Below, piece by piece: positions 32,481-41,906 of a stretch of DNA of 64,000 bases. Under the pieces are notes generated by a model. It worked only from the letters and a program-made list of their open reading frames with translations, was not told the origin of the DNA and did not search any database. This stretch comes from Streptomyces sp. SLBN-31 (GTDB taxonomy: Bacteria > Actinomycetota > Actinomycetes > Streptomycetales > Streptomycetaceae). The position numbers and the translations under genes were made by a program. Each line of letters begins with the position of its first letter. The first letter of the stretch is position 1. The stretch is from assembly GCF_006715395.1 (NCBI RefSeq), contig NZ_VFNC01000002.1:1364001-1428000 (forward strand), written 5' to 3'.

Positions 32481-33703
32481 CCGCTGCTGTCGACATGCGT
32501 TCGTCCGCCGAGCTGATCCGCGCCGAGGAGCCGGTCCTTGCGCACAACTACCACCCGCTGCCCGTGGTCGTCTCGCGCGCCGAGGGCACCTGGGTGGAGG
32601 ACGTGGAGGGCCGCCGCTACCTGGACATGCTGGCCGGCTATTCGGCCCTGAACTTCGGCCACCGCCACCCGGCGCTGATCGAGGCCGCCCACCGCCAGCT
32701 GGACCGGCTGACCCTGACCTCGCGCGCCTTCCACAACGACCGGCTGGCCGAGTTCGCCGAGCGGCTGGCGGCGCTGACCGGCCTGGACATGGTGCTGCCG
32801 ATGAACACGGGCGCCGAGGCGGTCGAGTCCGGCATCAAGGTGGCCCGCAAGTGGGCCTACGAGGTCAAGGGCGTCCCCGCCGACCGGGCCACGATCGTCG
32901 TCACCGCGGAGAACTTCCACGGCCGTACGACGACGATCGTCGGGTTCTCCACGGACGAGACCGCCCGCGCCGGCTTCGGCCCCTTCACGCCGGGCTTCAA
33001 GATCGTGCCGTACAACGACCTGGCCGCGCTGGAGGCGGCGGTCGACGACACGACGGCCGCGGTGCTGATCGAGCCCATCCAGGGCGAGGCGGGCGTCATC
33101 ATCCCCGACGAGGGCTATCTGACCGGCGTACGGGAGCTGACCCGGCGCAAGGGCTGCCTCTTCGTCGCCGACGAGATCCAGTCCGGTCTCGGCCGCACCG
33201 GCCGCACCCTGGCCGTCGAGCACGAGTCGGTCGTCCCCGACCTCGTGCTGCTGGGCAAGGCGCTGGGCGGCGGCATCGTGCCGGTCTCCGCGGTGGTCGG
33301 CCGCCGGGACGTGGTCGGGGTGCTGCAGCCGGGCCAGCACGGGTCGACGTTCGGCGGGAACCCGCTGGCCGCGGCCATCGGCACCGCCGTGATCGACCTG
33401 CTGGAGACGGGCGAGTTCCAGCGCCGCGCCACCGAACTGGGCGTGGTCCTGCGCGGCGGGCTGTCGGGGCTGCTGGGCAAGGGCGTCGTCGGCTTCCGCG
33501 CGCGGGGACTGTGGGCGGGCGTCGACATCGACCCCGCCATCGGCACCGGCCGCGAGGTCAGCGCCCGGCTCATGCGCAAGGGCGTCCTGGTCAAGGACAC
33601 GCACGGCTCGACGATCCGGCTGGCGCCGCCGCTGACGATCACCGGCGAGGAGCTGGAAGGCGCGCTCGGCACGCTGGCGGAGGTGCTGACCGAGGGCTCC
33701 TGA
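32477..33703 (+). CDS. rocD: ornithine aminotransferase
   Basis: The 408-residue class III PLP aminotransferase has MNTGAEAVESGIKVARKWAY, IQGEAGVIIPDEGY, VADEIQSGLGRTG and the PLP Lys in LLGKALGGGIVPVSAVV. Similarity over the full length fits RocD: ornithine plus 2-oxoglutarate gives glutamate semialdehyde plus glutamate. Its ATG overlaps the previous stop. No pyrroline-carboxylate dehydrogenase is adjacent, so that step must come from elsewhere. Confidence 0.93.
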   Translation: MTAAVDMRSSAELIRAEEPVLAHNYHPLPVVVSRAEGTWVEDVEGRRYLDMLAGYSALNFGHRHPALIEAAHRQLDRLTLTSRAFHNDRLAEFAERLAALTGLDMVLPMNTGAEAVESGIKVARKWAYEVKGVPADRATIVVTAENFHGRTTTIVGFSTDETARAGFGPFTPGFKIVPYNDLAALEAAVDDTTAAVLIEPIQGEAGVIIPDEGYLTGVRELTRRKGCLFVADEIQSGLGRTGRTLAVEHESVVPDLVLLGKALGGGIVPVSAVVGRRDVVGVLQPGQHGSTFGGNPLAAAIGTAVIDLLETGEFQRRATELGVVLRGGLSGLLGKGVVGFRARGLWAGVDIDPAIGTGREVSARLMRKGVLVKDTHGSTIRLAPPLTITGEELEGALGTLAEVLTEGS

Positions 33704-33845
33704 CCTGCGCTCGGCGGTGGGGACGGCCGGTCCCGGACACCTCATCGGGGTCCGGGGCCGCGCCGTCCGCACGGCCGGTTTCGCACGAAGGGTGAAGACT
33801 GGGTCAAGAGGTGGTAGACCACTCTCAGCGACAGAGAGGTCGGCC

Positions 33846-36311
33846 GTGGGCACTCAAGAGGAGCAGGACGCTGCCGGGCAGCGGTTCGACGTGGCCGATG
33901 CCGCGCCCCTGCTGCTCGACGCCCAGGGCGTGGTGCGCAGCTGGACCCGGGACGCCGAGCGGCTGCTGGCATACACGCCCGTCGAGGTGGTGGGCAGTCC
34001 GGTGTCCGGTCTGCTGGTCCCCGACGACGCCGCCCGGGTGCCGGAGCTGGTCGAGCGGTGCCGCAGAGAGGGCGGCTGGGCGGGGCTGCTGACCGCCCGG
34101 CGCAAGGGCGGGCGGGCGGTGCGAGTGATGGCGCGCATCACGCCGGCGATGGAGCCCGGCGGTGCGCCGCGCTGGCTGGTGCTGCTCTCCGACATGACGG
34201 CCGGGGCCCGCGGCTGGGACATGAGCCGCACCGTGCTGGAGCAGATGGTGACCGGCTCGCCCGTCGGCATAGCGATCGTGGACTCCGATCTGCGGTGCGT
34301 CTGGTCCAACGCGGCCCTGGAGCAGTTCGGCGGGGGCTCGGCCGCCCGGCGGCTGGGGCGACGGCTGGCGGAGATCCAGCCGGGCATCGACTCGGAGAGC
34401 ATCGAGACCCAGATGCGCCACGTGCTGGAGACCGGACGGCCGGTCGTCGGGTACGAGCACGTGGGGCATGTGCGCTCGGCGCCGCACCGGGAGACCGCGC
34501 ACATGATGTCGTTCACCCGTCTCGAGGACGAGCACGGCCACCCGATGGGGGTCTACTACACGGTCGTCGACATCACCGACAAGCACCGCGCCCGCCGGCG
34601 CCTCGCCCTGCTCGACCGGGCGGGCGAGCAGATCGGCCGCACCCTGGACATCACACGGACCGCGCAGGAGCTGGCCGACGTGGCCGTGGAGGGGTTCGTG
34701 GACTACGTGTGCGTGGACCTGCTGGAGTCGGTGCTGCGGGGCGCGGAGCCGGCGACGGGGCCGCCCGTCGACACCGACCGGGTGCCGCTGCGCCGGGCAG
34801 GCCACCAGTCGGTGAACGCCGGGGTGCCGGAGGCCGTGGTGGAGATCGGCGAGGTGGCCACGTACCTCGCGGGCTCGCCGCCGATCCGCTGCCTGACCAC
34901 GGGCCGGTCCTGGCGCGAGGAGCGGCTGGACCCGCTCGCCAAGGAGTGGGCGACCGACATACCGGGCGGGCGGGAGGCGACCTTCCTGGAGCTGGGCCTG
35001 CACAGCGTGATGATCGTTCCGGTGCGCGCGCGGGGCGTCACCCTGGGCGTCACCACCTTCTTCCGGCGCGGGCGGCAGGAGCCCTTCGACGCGGACGACC
35101 TGGCCCTGGCCGAGGACCTGGTGTCCCGGGCGGCCGTCTGCGTGGACAACGCCCGCCGCTACACCCGTGAACGGAACGCGGCCCTGGCACTGCAGCGCAG
35201 TCTGCTGCCGCACCGGCTGCCGGAACAGGACGCGGTGGAGGTCGCCGCCTGCTACCGGCCGGCCGACGAACTGACCGGCCTCGGCGGCGACTGGTACGAC
35301 CTCATCCCGCTGTCCGGCGCGCGCGTCGCCCTGGTCGTCGGCGAGGTGCCCGGTCACGGCATCGACGCCGCCGCGGCCATGGGACGGCTGCGCACCGCCG
35401 TGCGCACCCTCGCCGCTCTCGACCTGCCGCCGGCCGAGGTCCTCGCGCACCTCGACGACCAGGTGGCCCGGACGGCCCGGGAGGAGGGCGTCGCCCCGGA
35501 CGCGCCCGACGGCGTCGGCATCCAGGTCGCCGGATCCGGCTGTCTCTACGTCGTCTACGACCCCGTCGACGGACAGTGCACGATGGCGGCCGCCGGCCAT
35601 CCCGCGCCCGCCGTCGTGCTGCCCGACGGCTCCGTCGCCTTCGTCGACCTGCCGCAGGGGTCGACGCTCGGTTCGGGCGGGCCGCCCTTCGAGGCGGTCG
35701 AGCTGGTTCTCGCCGAGGGCAGCACGCTCGCCCTGCACACCGACGGACTGCTCGCCCGCGACGGCGTGGAGTGGTCCCTCGACGGCGACCGCGACCGGTT
35801 GCGCCGGGCGCTGGAGCGGGCCGCGCCCTCGCTGGATCTGCGCTGCCGCACGGTGGTCGACGCGCTGATGCCGGCCCGGCCGCACGACGACGTGGCGCTG
35901 CTGATGGCCCGCACCCTGCTGCTGGGCGCCGACCAGGTCGCCGACTGGGACCTGCCCACCGATCCGGCGGTCGTCGCCGAGGCCCGCAAGGAGGCCGCCC
36001 GGCAGCTGACCGAGTGGGGCCTGGAGGACCTGGTGTTCACCACGGAACTGGTGGTGAGCGAGCTGGTCACCAACGCCATCCGGCACGCGCAGGGCCCCAT
36101 CCGCCTCCGGCTGATCAGGGAGCGGGCGCTGGTCTGCGAGGTCTGCGACGGCGGTGCCACCGCCCCTCATCTGCGTCATCCGCGCACCACCGACGAGGGC
36201 GGCCGCGGCCTGCTGCTGGTCTCCCAGTTCACCGATCGCTGGGGGACCCGCTTCGTCCCCGAGGGCAAGGTGATCTGGGCCGAGCAGTCGCTGACCGGTC
36301 CCCCCACCTGA
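33846..36311 (+). CDS. multidomain PAS-GAF-SpoIIE phosphatase fused to HATPase
   Basis: The 821-residue cytoplasmic regulator has two PAS-like domains (about residues 10-120 and 130-245). A GAF domain (about 260-430) is followed by a PP2C/SpoIIE phosphatase (RSLLPHRLPEQDAVEVAACY, GGDWYDLIPLSG, ALHTDGLLAR, HDDVALLMART). A C-terminal HATPase_c anti-sigma kinase domain completes it (ELVVSELVTNAIRHAQG, GGRGLLLVSQ). Such fusions can both phosphorylate and dephosphorylate STAS proteins. The metal-site motif usually GDVxGHG is GEVPGHG here. GTG 33846 was chosen, with AGAGAGG upstream. It is followed by a second SpoIIE-type gene. Confidence 0.87.
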   Translation: MGTQEEQDAAGQRFDVADAAPLLLDAQGVVRSWTRDAERLLAYTPVEVVGSPVSGLLVPDDAARVPELVERCRREGGWAGLLTARRKGGRAVRVMARITPAMEPGGAPRWLVLLSDMTAGARGWDMSRTVLEQMVTGSPVGIAIVDSDLRCVWSNAALEQFGGGSAARRLGRRLAEIQPGIDSESIETQMRHVLETGRPVVGYEHVGHVRSAPHRETAHMMSFTRLEDEHGHPMGVYYTVVDITDKHRARRRLALLDRAGEQIGRTLDITRTAQELADVAVEGFVDYVCVDLLESVLRGAEPATGPPVDTDRVPLRRAGHQSVNAGVPEAVVEIGEVATYLAGSPPIRCLTTGRSWREERLDPLAKEWATDIPGGREATFLELGLHSVMIVPVRARGVTLGVTTFFRRGRQEPFDADDLALAEDLVSRAAVCVDNARRYTRERNAALALQRSLLPHRLPEQDAVEVAACYRPADELTGLGGDWYDLIPLSGARVALVVGEVPGHGIDAAAAMGRLRTAVRTLAALDLPPAEVLAHLDDQVARTAREEGVAPDAPDGVGIQVAGSGCLYVVYDPVDGQCTMAAAGHPAPAVVLPDGSVAFVDLPQGSTLGSGGPPFEAVELVLAEGSTLALHTDGLLARDGVEWSLDGDRDRLRRALERAAPSLDLRCRTVVDALMPARPHDDVALLMARTLLLGADQVADWDLPTDPAVVAEARKEAARQLTEWGLEDLVFTTELVVSELVTNAIRHAQGPIRLRLIRERALVCEVCDGGATAPHLRHPRTTDEGGRGLLLVSQFTDRWGTRFVPEGKVIWAEQSLTGPPT

Positions 36312-36380
36312 TCGACGGAATCCGGACGCGGTTCGCTCGACGTGTAAAAATAGTGCAAATCCGGCGGTGAGGCGGAAGCC

Positions 36381-37610
36381 ATGAACGATGCGGCTATCGA
36401 CTATGCGGGGGTGTTCCAGTGCCTGCCGGGGATGGTGGCCCTGCTGACGCCCGACCTGGTGTACGCGGACGCCAACGAGGAGTTCCTGCGGGTGTCCGGG
36501 CGCCGGCGCGACCAGGTGGTCGGGCGTTACCTCTTCGACGTCTTCCCGGACAACCCCAACGACGGCGCCGCGTCCGGCATGCGGAACCTGGCGGCCTCAC
36601 TGCAGCGGGTACTGGACACCGGCGAACGCGACGCGATGGCCCTGCAGCGCTACGACGTGGAGGACCCCGAACGTCCCGGGCAGTGGCAGGAGCGCTTCTG
36701 GAGCCCGGTCAACGCGCCGGTGCTCGACGAGGACGGCAAGGTGGTGCTGCTGGTGCACCGCGTGGAGGAGGTCACCGAGCTGATCAAGGCCCGCGGGGGC
36801 CCCACCGGCAGCCGAGCGCGGGTGCTGGAGGCCGAGCTCTACACCCGCGCACGCGAACTGCAGGAGCTCAACGAGCGACTGCGCCAGTCCCACGCCCGTG
36901 AGAGGGAGGTCGCCCTCGCCCTGCAGGAGGCGATGCTGCCCGCGTCCCGGCAGGTCGGCGACCGCCGGGCCGCCGTGCGCTACCGGCCGGCGATCGGCGC
37001 GCTGAACGTGTGCGGGGACTGGTACGACATCGTCGACCTGGTCGGCGGCAACCGCATAGGCGTGTCGGTGGGCGACGTGGTGGGCCACGGGCTGGCCGCC
37101 GCCGGGGTCATGGGCCAGCTGCGCAGCGCGCTGAGCGCCGCCTCACGCGTCGCGGCGGACCCGGCCGAGGCACTGAACGTCCTGGGCCGGTACGCGCACG
37201 TCGTCGACGGCGCCGAATCGGCCACCGCCGTCACCACGTTCATCGACTTCGACGAGCACACCATCACCTACAGCAGCGCCGGCCACCCCCCGCCCGTCCT
37301 CGTGCACGCCGACGGCCGGGTGGAGTTCCTCGACCAGGCCACCGACCCGCCGCTCGACGCCCACCCCGATCCGATGCCCAGACCGCAGGCGGCCACGACC
37401 TACTCCGCGGGCGCCACCCTCGCCCTCTACACCGACGGTCTGGTCGAGCGCCGCCGCGAGGACATCGGCACCGGGCTGGACCGCCTCGCCGAGGCTCTGG
37501 CCCGCCACCGCGCCCTGGACGCCGAGTCCCTGGCGGACGAGGTCCTGCTGGAGCTGCTGCCGCCGGGGGGCGCGACCGACGACACGGCGCTGGTGATCGT
37601 ACGGCTGTGA
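36381..37610 (+). CDS. PAS-PP2C (SpoIIE-type) serine phosphatase
   Basis: The 409-residue protein has a PAS domain (LPGMVALLTPDLVYADANEE, GRYLFDVFPDNPNDG), a coiled stretch (ARELQELNERLRQSHARERE) and a PP2C domain with the full metal-binding set (CGDWYDIVDL, SVGDVVGHGLAAAGVMGQLR, ALYTDGLVERR, TDDTALVIVRL). It lacks the HATPase of its neighbour. It likely dephosphorylates an anti-sigma-antagonist. It starts 69 bp after its upstream neighbour and converges with a methyltransferase (10-bp gap). Confidence 0.9.
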   Translation: MNDAAIDYAGVFQCLPGMVALLTPDLVYADANEEFLRVSGRRRDQVVGRYLFDVFPDNPNDGAASGMRNLAASLQRVLDTGERDAMALQRYDVEDPERPGQWQERFWSPVNAPVLDEDGKVVLLVHRVEEVTELIKARGGPTGSRARVLEAELYTRARELQELNERLRQSHAREREVALALQEAMLPASRQVGDRRAAVRYRPAIGALNVCGDWYDIVDLVGGNRIGVSVGDVVGHGLAAAGVMGQLRSALSAASRVAADPAEALNVLGRYAHVVDGAESATAVTTFIDFDEHTITYSSAGHPPPVLVHADGRVEFLDQATDPPLDAHPDPMPRPQAATTYSAGATLALYTDGLVERRREDIGTGLDRLAEALARHRALDAESLADEVLLELLPPGGATDDTALVIVRL

Positions 37611-37620
37611 GGCGCGACGG

Positions 37621-38361
37621 TCAGACGGCGGGCTTCTCCCACACCGAGACGTGCCTCGGGCTGTCGCCGGTGAAGGGGGTGCGCGCCCAGTCCTCCCAGC
37701 GGTCGCGCAGCCGCAGTCCGGCCAGCCGGGCCATCAGGTCCAGCTCGGCCGGCCACACGTAGCGGAACGGGATGGACCAGTGCTCGGCGCGTCCGTCGAC
37801 GACGGTGACGTAGTTCGAGCTCATGGCCTGGGTGGCCAGATCGTAGGTGTCGAAGGCACACTTGGTCTCGCCGATGTGGAACGGCACGGCGTTCTGCCCG
37901 GGCGGCAGCTTGCGCAGTTCGGGCACCATCACCTCCACCACGAAGCAGGCGCCCGGCCCGAGATGCCGGGCGACGTTGCGGAAGCACTCCACCTGGGCGT
38001 CCTGCGTGGTCAAGTTCATGATCGTGTTGAAGACCAGGTAGGCGACGGAGAACTCGCCGTCCACCCGGGTCGTGGCGAAGTCCCCGATCGTCACCCCGAT
38101 GTCCGCGCCGCCCTCCTTGGCCCGCAGCCGGTCCACCATCGCGCGGGACAGGTCGATGCCGTGCACCGGCACGCCGCGGCGGGCGAGCGGCAGCGCGATC
38201 CGGCCGGTGCCGATGCCGAGTTCGAGCGCCCTGCCGTCGCCGGCGAGCCCGGCCAGCACGTCGACCACCGGGCCGACGGTCTCGGGGCGGAACATGTCGG
38301 CCGCCGAGTCGTCGTAGCCGGCCGCGATCTCTTCTCCGAAGTAGCCGTCCTCATCGAGCAT
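37621..38361 (-). CDS. SAM-dependent methyltransferase
   Basis: The 246-residue class I methyltransferase has the SAM-binding loop ALELGIGTGRIALPLARRGV, the acidic residue in VHGIDLSRAMVDRL, and FNTIMNLTTQDAQVECFRNV downstream. The C-terminal substrate region has no match I recognise, so the acceptor is unknown. Only GGTCCCC precedes the ATG, a weak ribosome binding site. It faces the two phosphatase genes. Confidence 0.88.
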   Translation of the reverse strand: MLDEDGYFGEEIAAGYDDSAADMFRPETVGPVVDVLAGLAGDGRALELGIGTGRIALPLARRGVPVHGIDLSRAMVDRLRAKEGGADIGVTIGDFATTRVDGEFSVAYLVFNTIMNLTTQDAQVECFRNVARHLGPGACFVVEVMVPELRKLPPGQNAVPFHIGETKCAFDTYDLATQAMSSNYVTVVDGRAEHWSIPFRYVWPAELDLMARLAGLRLRDRWEDWARTPFTGDSPRHVSVWEKPAV

Positions 38362-38622
38362 TTGGGGACCGTACCGCCGCCGGCCCGGTCGGCGCGCGGA
38401 GTTTTCTGCCGGGAAGATCACGCCAAACAGGTGCGATCGACTTGCCTCGTGTCGATCAGTGACAGGAGGCTGGTCGGGCAGGCGTTCCCCGCGCATGCGA
38501 CACGGCGTCCGCCGTGTTCCGGCGAACTGCGCCTGCACATACACTGGCAGCCCCACGACACGCCGGTTGACCTGCTGGAACGCGGCGGCCGAGGCGATCC
38601 GCCGGAGTGAGGAGCGTCCCCT

Positions 38623-39348
38623 TTGTTCTACTACGTGCTCAAATACGTGTTGCTGGGACCCCTGCTGAGACTGTTCTTCCGGCCTCGTATCGAAGGCCTC
38701 GAACACGTCCCGGACGAAGGCCCCGCCATCATCGCGGGCAACCACCTGTCCTTCTCCGACCACTTCCTGATGCCGGCCATGCTCAAGCGCCGCATCACCT
38801 TCCTGGCGAAGAAGGAGTACTTCACCGGTCCCGGCGTCAAGGGCCGGCTCACCGCGGCCTTCTTCCGCAGCGCCGGGCAGATCCCGGTCGACCGCACGGG
38901 CAAGGAGGCGGGTCAGGCCGCCATCCGCGAGGGCCTGGGCGTACTGCGCAAGAACGAACTGCTCGGCATCTACCCCGAGGGCACCCGCTCGCACGACGGC
39001 CGCCTGTACAAGGGCAAGGTCGGCGTGGCGGTGATGGCGCTCAAGGCACAGGTTCCGGTCATCCCCTGCGCGATGATCGGCACCTTCGAGGCGCAGCCGC
39101 CGGGGAAGGTCATCCCCAATCTCCACCCGGTCGTCATCCGCTTCGGCAAGCCCCTCGACTTCTCCCGCTATGCCGGCATGGAGAACGAGAAGGCGATCCT
39201 GCGCGCCGTCACCGACGAGATCATGTACGCGATCCTGTCGCTGTCGGAGCAGGAGTACGTCGACGAGTACGCGGCCGTCGCGAAGGCGCAGCAGGCGGAG
39301 GCGAAGCGCGCGAGGGAGCGCAAGTTCCCACGTGCTCCGCTGAGTTGA
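38623..39348 (+). CDS. plsC: 1-acylglycerol-3-phosphate acyltransferase (PlsC family)
   Basis: The 241-residue enzyme starts at a rare TTG, supported by GAGGAG 9 bp upstream. It has an N-terminal membrane-associated segment (YYVLKYVLLGPLLRLFFRPR), the catalytic box NHLSFSDHF (HX4D) and the PEGTRS substrate motif, with FFRSAGQIPVDR between. It transfers an acyl chain to lysophosphatidate on the membrane. The 261 bp upstream show no gene. A terminator follows. Confidence 0.9.
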   Translation: MFYYVLKYVLLGPLLRLFFRPRIEGLEHVPDEGPAIIAGNHLSFSDHFLMPAMLKRRITFLAKKEYFTGPGVKGRLTAAFFRSAGQIPVDRTGKEAGQAAIREGLGVLRKNELLGIYPEGTRSHDGRLYKGKVGVAVMALKAQVPVIPCAMIGTFEAQPPGKVIPNLHPVVIRFGKPLDFSRYAGMENEKAILRAVTDEIMYAILSLSEQEYVDEYAAVAKAQQAEAKRARERKFPRAPLS

Positions 39349-39365
39349 CCACGCAGGTATGAAGG

Positions 39366-39396
39366 AGGGGCGGCCGGAGGAGTTCCGGCCGCCCCT
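39366..39396. terminator. strong hairpin between plsC and tap
   Basis: AGGGGCGGCCGGA (39366-39378) pairs perfectly with TCCGGCCGCCCCT (39384-39396) over a 5-nt loop. It lies between two converging genes, so it probably terminates both. Confidence 0.85.
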
Positions 39397-39415
39397 TGCT
39401 TCGCCGAACCGGTGG

Positions 39416-41014
39416 CTACGGCTTGGGCGTGGCGTGCGGGGTGCAGGTCACGTCGGCGCCGTCCAGCTTGCCGGTGAGCAGGTAGGTGTCCACCCGCTGG
39501 TTGATGCACGGGTTGAGCAGACCGGTCACACCGTGCGAGCCCGCGTCCTTCTCGGTGATCAGGCGGGAGCCCTTGAAGCGGTGGTGCAGTTCGACGGCGC
39601 CGTCGTAGGGGGTGGCGGCGTCATGGGTGGACTGCACGATCATGACCGGCGGCAGGCCCTTGTGGGTCTTGACGTTCACGGGCGTCTGCTGCTTGACCGG
39701 CCAGGTGGCGCACGGCAGGTTCATCCATGCGTTGGCCCAGGTCATGAACGGGTAGTTCTTGTTGAGCTCGGTGTTGTCCTTGTCCCACTTCTTCCAGCTG
39801 GTGGGCCACTTGGCGTCGGTGCACTCGACGGCCGTGTAGACGGCGTTGCCGTTCTCCGCGGATATGTTGCCCGCGGTGTCCGACATGTCGGGGGCGGCGG
39901 CATCGACCAGCGCCTGGGTGTCACCGGCGACGACCTTGCTGAAGACGGTCGCGATCGGCACCCACGAGGAGTCGTAGTACGGGGCGCTCTGGAAGAAGGA
40001 GATCAGCTCGGCCGGGCCGACCACCCCGCCGATGGGGCTCTTCTTGGCGGTGGCGCGCAGCTGGAGCCACTTGGCCTGGACGGCGTCGCGGGTGGTGCCG
40101 AGGTGGAAGGCGGCGTCGTTGGCGGCGACCCAGTCCTCCCAGTCCTTCCAGCGGCCCTCGAAGGCGACGTCCTGGTCCAGGTTGGCCTGGTACCAGATCT
40201 TCTCGCGGGAGGGGTTGACGACGCTGTCCACGATCATGCGGCGCAGGTGGCCCGGGAACATCGTGCCGTAGACGGCGCCGATGTAGGTGCCGTAGGAGAC
40301 GCCCAGGTAGTTGAGCTTCTTCTCGCCGAGCGCGGCACGGATGACGTCCAGGTCGCGCACGGTGTTGGGCGTGGTCATCTGCTGGAGCATCGCCTTGCCG
40401 CTGCGCTCGGCGCAGCCCTCGGCGTACTCGCGGGCCAGCTTGCGCTGGGCCGCCTTGTCGGCCTCGCTGTCCGGCACCGGGTCCATCTTGGGCGCCTTGA
40501 CGAACTCCTGCGGGTCGATGCAGGAGATGGGCGCCGAGTGGCCGACGCCGCGCGGGTCGAAGCCCACGAAGTCATAGGCCTTGGCCGCGTTGGCCCAGAT
40601 CGGGTTCTTGTTGGTGACGCGGGTCGGGAAGCGCATGCCGGACCCGCCGGGACCGCCCGGGTTGTAGACGAGGGCGCCCTGGCGCTCCTCCTTGGTCCCC
40701 GTGTTGCCGATGCGGTCGACGGCGAGCTTGAGCTGCTTGCCGTACGGGTGCGCGTAGTCGAGCGGGACGCTGACCCAGCCGCACTGGATGGGCTTGGCGA
40801 AGCCCCAGTCGGCCGGGCAGTCCTGCCAGTCGATGCCGGCCTTCGCGGCCCGGTCGGCGGCGATGGCGGCGCCCCGTGCCTCGCGGTCCCGCCCGTGCCC
40901 CGCGCTCGCGCTGGCGGTGGGCGCCGCGACGGCCCCGGCCATCAGCGTCGCCGTCACGAGCACTCCGGCCGAACCGAGCGCCGTGGTACGCCTCTTGGCT
41001 CTGTTGCCCCTCAA
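39416..41014 (-). CDS. tap: secreted tripeptidyl aminopeptidase
   Basis: The 532-residue secreted alpha/beta hydrolase has a signal peptide (basic start MRGNRAKRRTT, hydrophobic core VLVTATLMAGAVAAPTASAS). The oxyanion region is NPGGPGGSGMRF, and the nucleophile Ser is in LGVSYGTYIGAVYG. The Asp and His lie in the C-terminal half (STHDAATPYDGAVELH, GSHGVTGLLNPCINQ). It fits Streptomyces Tap, which cleaves tripeptides from protein N-termini outside the cell, and the size matches. Expression is probably from its own promoter in the 41015-41144 spacer. Confidence 0.93.
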   Translation of the reverse strand: MRGNRAKRRTTALGSAGVLVTATLMAGAVAAPTASASAGHGRDREARGAAIAADRAAKAGIDWQDCPADWGFAKPIQCGWVSVPLDYAHPYGKQLKLAVDRIGNTGTKEERQGALVYNPGGPGGSGMRFPTRVTNKNPIWANAAKAYDFVGFDPRGVGHSAPISCIDPQEFVKAPKMDPVPDSEADKAAQRKLAREYAEGCAERSGKAMLQQMTTPNTVRDLDVIRAALGEKKLNYLGVSYGTYIGAVYGTMFPGHLRRMIVDSVVNPSREKIWYQANLDQDVAFEGRWKDWEDWVAANDAAFHLGTTRDAVQAKWLQLRATAKKSPIGGVVGPAELISFFQSAPYYDSSWVPIATVFSKVVAGDTQALVDAAAPDMSDTAGNISAENGNAVYTAVECTDAKWPTSWKKWDKDNTELNKNYPFMTWANAWMNLPCATWPVKQQTPVNVKTHKGLPPVMIVQSTHDAATPYDGAVELHHRFKGSRLITEKDAGSHGVTGLLNPCINQRVDTYLLTGKLDGADVTCTPHATPKP

Positions 41015-41144
41015 GTGGGACCTCCCCCTCCATCTGTTCGATTGACAGAGGGATCCTCGCGGCTGTGTGCTGCCTGAGAACAGAGGCTGTTGACCTTCTT
41101 TACCATTCCGATAAACGGTGAGGCGTGTCCCGCTCAGCGGAACG

Positions 41145-41906
41145 TCACGCGTTCAGCCCGGCCAACGTCTCGTCCAGCACGCGGCGCAGGCGCAGCGCGT
41201 CCTCCGCCACGGCGCTCACGAGCACGGCGGGCCCGGCCAGCGGCACGAGCACAGCCCCCTCCCCCAGCACCCGGGCCGGCACCGCTTCCTTGCCGAACTC
41301 CGGTCGCACGACCACCAGTTGACCCACGGCCCGGTACCCGCCCAGCACGGCGGGCCCGTCCCAGCCACCGGGCGCCCCCGGCCCGCACCCGAGCTCCTGG
41401 TCGAGCACGGTACGACCGGCAACCCGAACGGTGAGACGGCTGCCGAGCCGTCCGGGTTGCTCCCCCACCCGTCCGAGTACCTGCTCCTCGCGCAGGACGA
41501 GACGCGCGCCGGCGCCGGCGTCCACCCGGGTGGCGACCCGCAGATCACTTCCGCCGGCACAGATCAACTGCTCGGGCAGCCAGACCAGTTCGGCGCCGTC
41601 GGCCACCTCCAGCCGGACGTCGTACCGCGCCTCCTGCTTCGCCTGCCCGGGCAGGGCGATGGTGGCGGCGGCGGACCCGACCCGCAGCCGGGCCCCGTCC
41701 TCCACACCGCACTCGACCCGGAAGCGGTCTCCGCCGAGCGGCCCGCTCATCGCCCCGACGAGCATCACGCGGGCCTCACGGCCGCTCCCCCTGGTCCGCC
41801 GCAGGGCGAGCGGCCCCTCCCCCTCCAGCACGGGCAGCGAGGTGCCGCCCCGCCCGTCCGCCGTCGCCCGGATGCGTGCGGTGGCCCGCACTCCGCCCAT
41901 GGTCAC
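41145..41906 (-). CDS. ureD: urease accessory protein UreD/UreH
   Basis: The 253-residue UreD begins [20 protein letters not shown], with [20 protein letters not shown] (the conserved middle) and [20 protein letters not shown]. It forms the scaffold, with UreF and UreG, that inserts nickel into urease. I use the GTG at 41906, which overlaps the ureG stop (GTGA). ATG 41900 is an in-frame alternative. Confidence 0.9.
   Translation of the reverse strand: MTMGGVRATARIRATADGRGGTSLPVLEGEGPLALRRTRGSGREARVMLVGAMSGPLGGDRFRVECGVEDGARLRVGSAAATIALPGQAKQEARYDVRLEVADGAELVWLPEQLICAGGSDLRVATRVDAGAGARLVLREEQVLGRVGEQPGRLGSRLTVRVAGRTVLDQELGCGPGAPGGWDGPAVLGGYRAVGQLVVVRPEFGKEAVPARVLGEGAVLVPLAGPAVLVSAVAEDALRLRRVLDETLAGLNA

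Noticed and set aside
41091..41118. TTGACC ... TAAACG resembling a sigma-70 promoter on the plus strand
   Set aside because: It would read into the 3' end of the minus-strand ureD gene, so it has no sensible target. The resemblance is probably chance in an AT-rich spacer.
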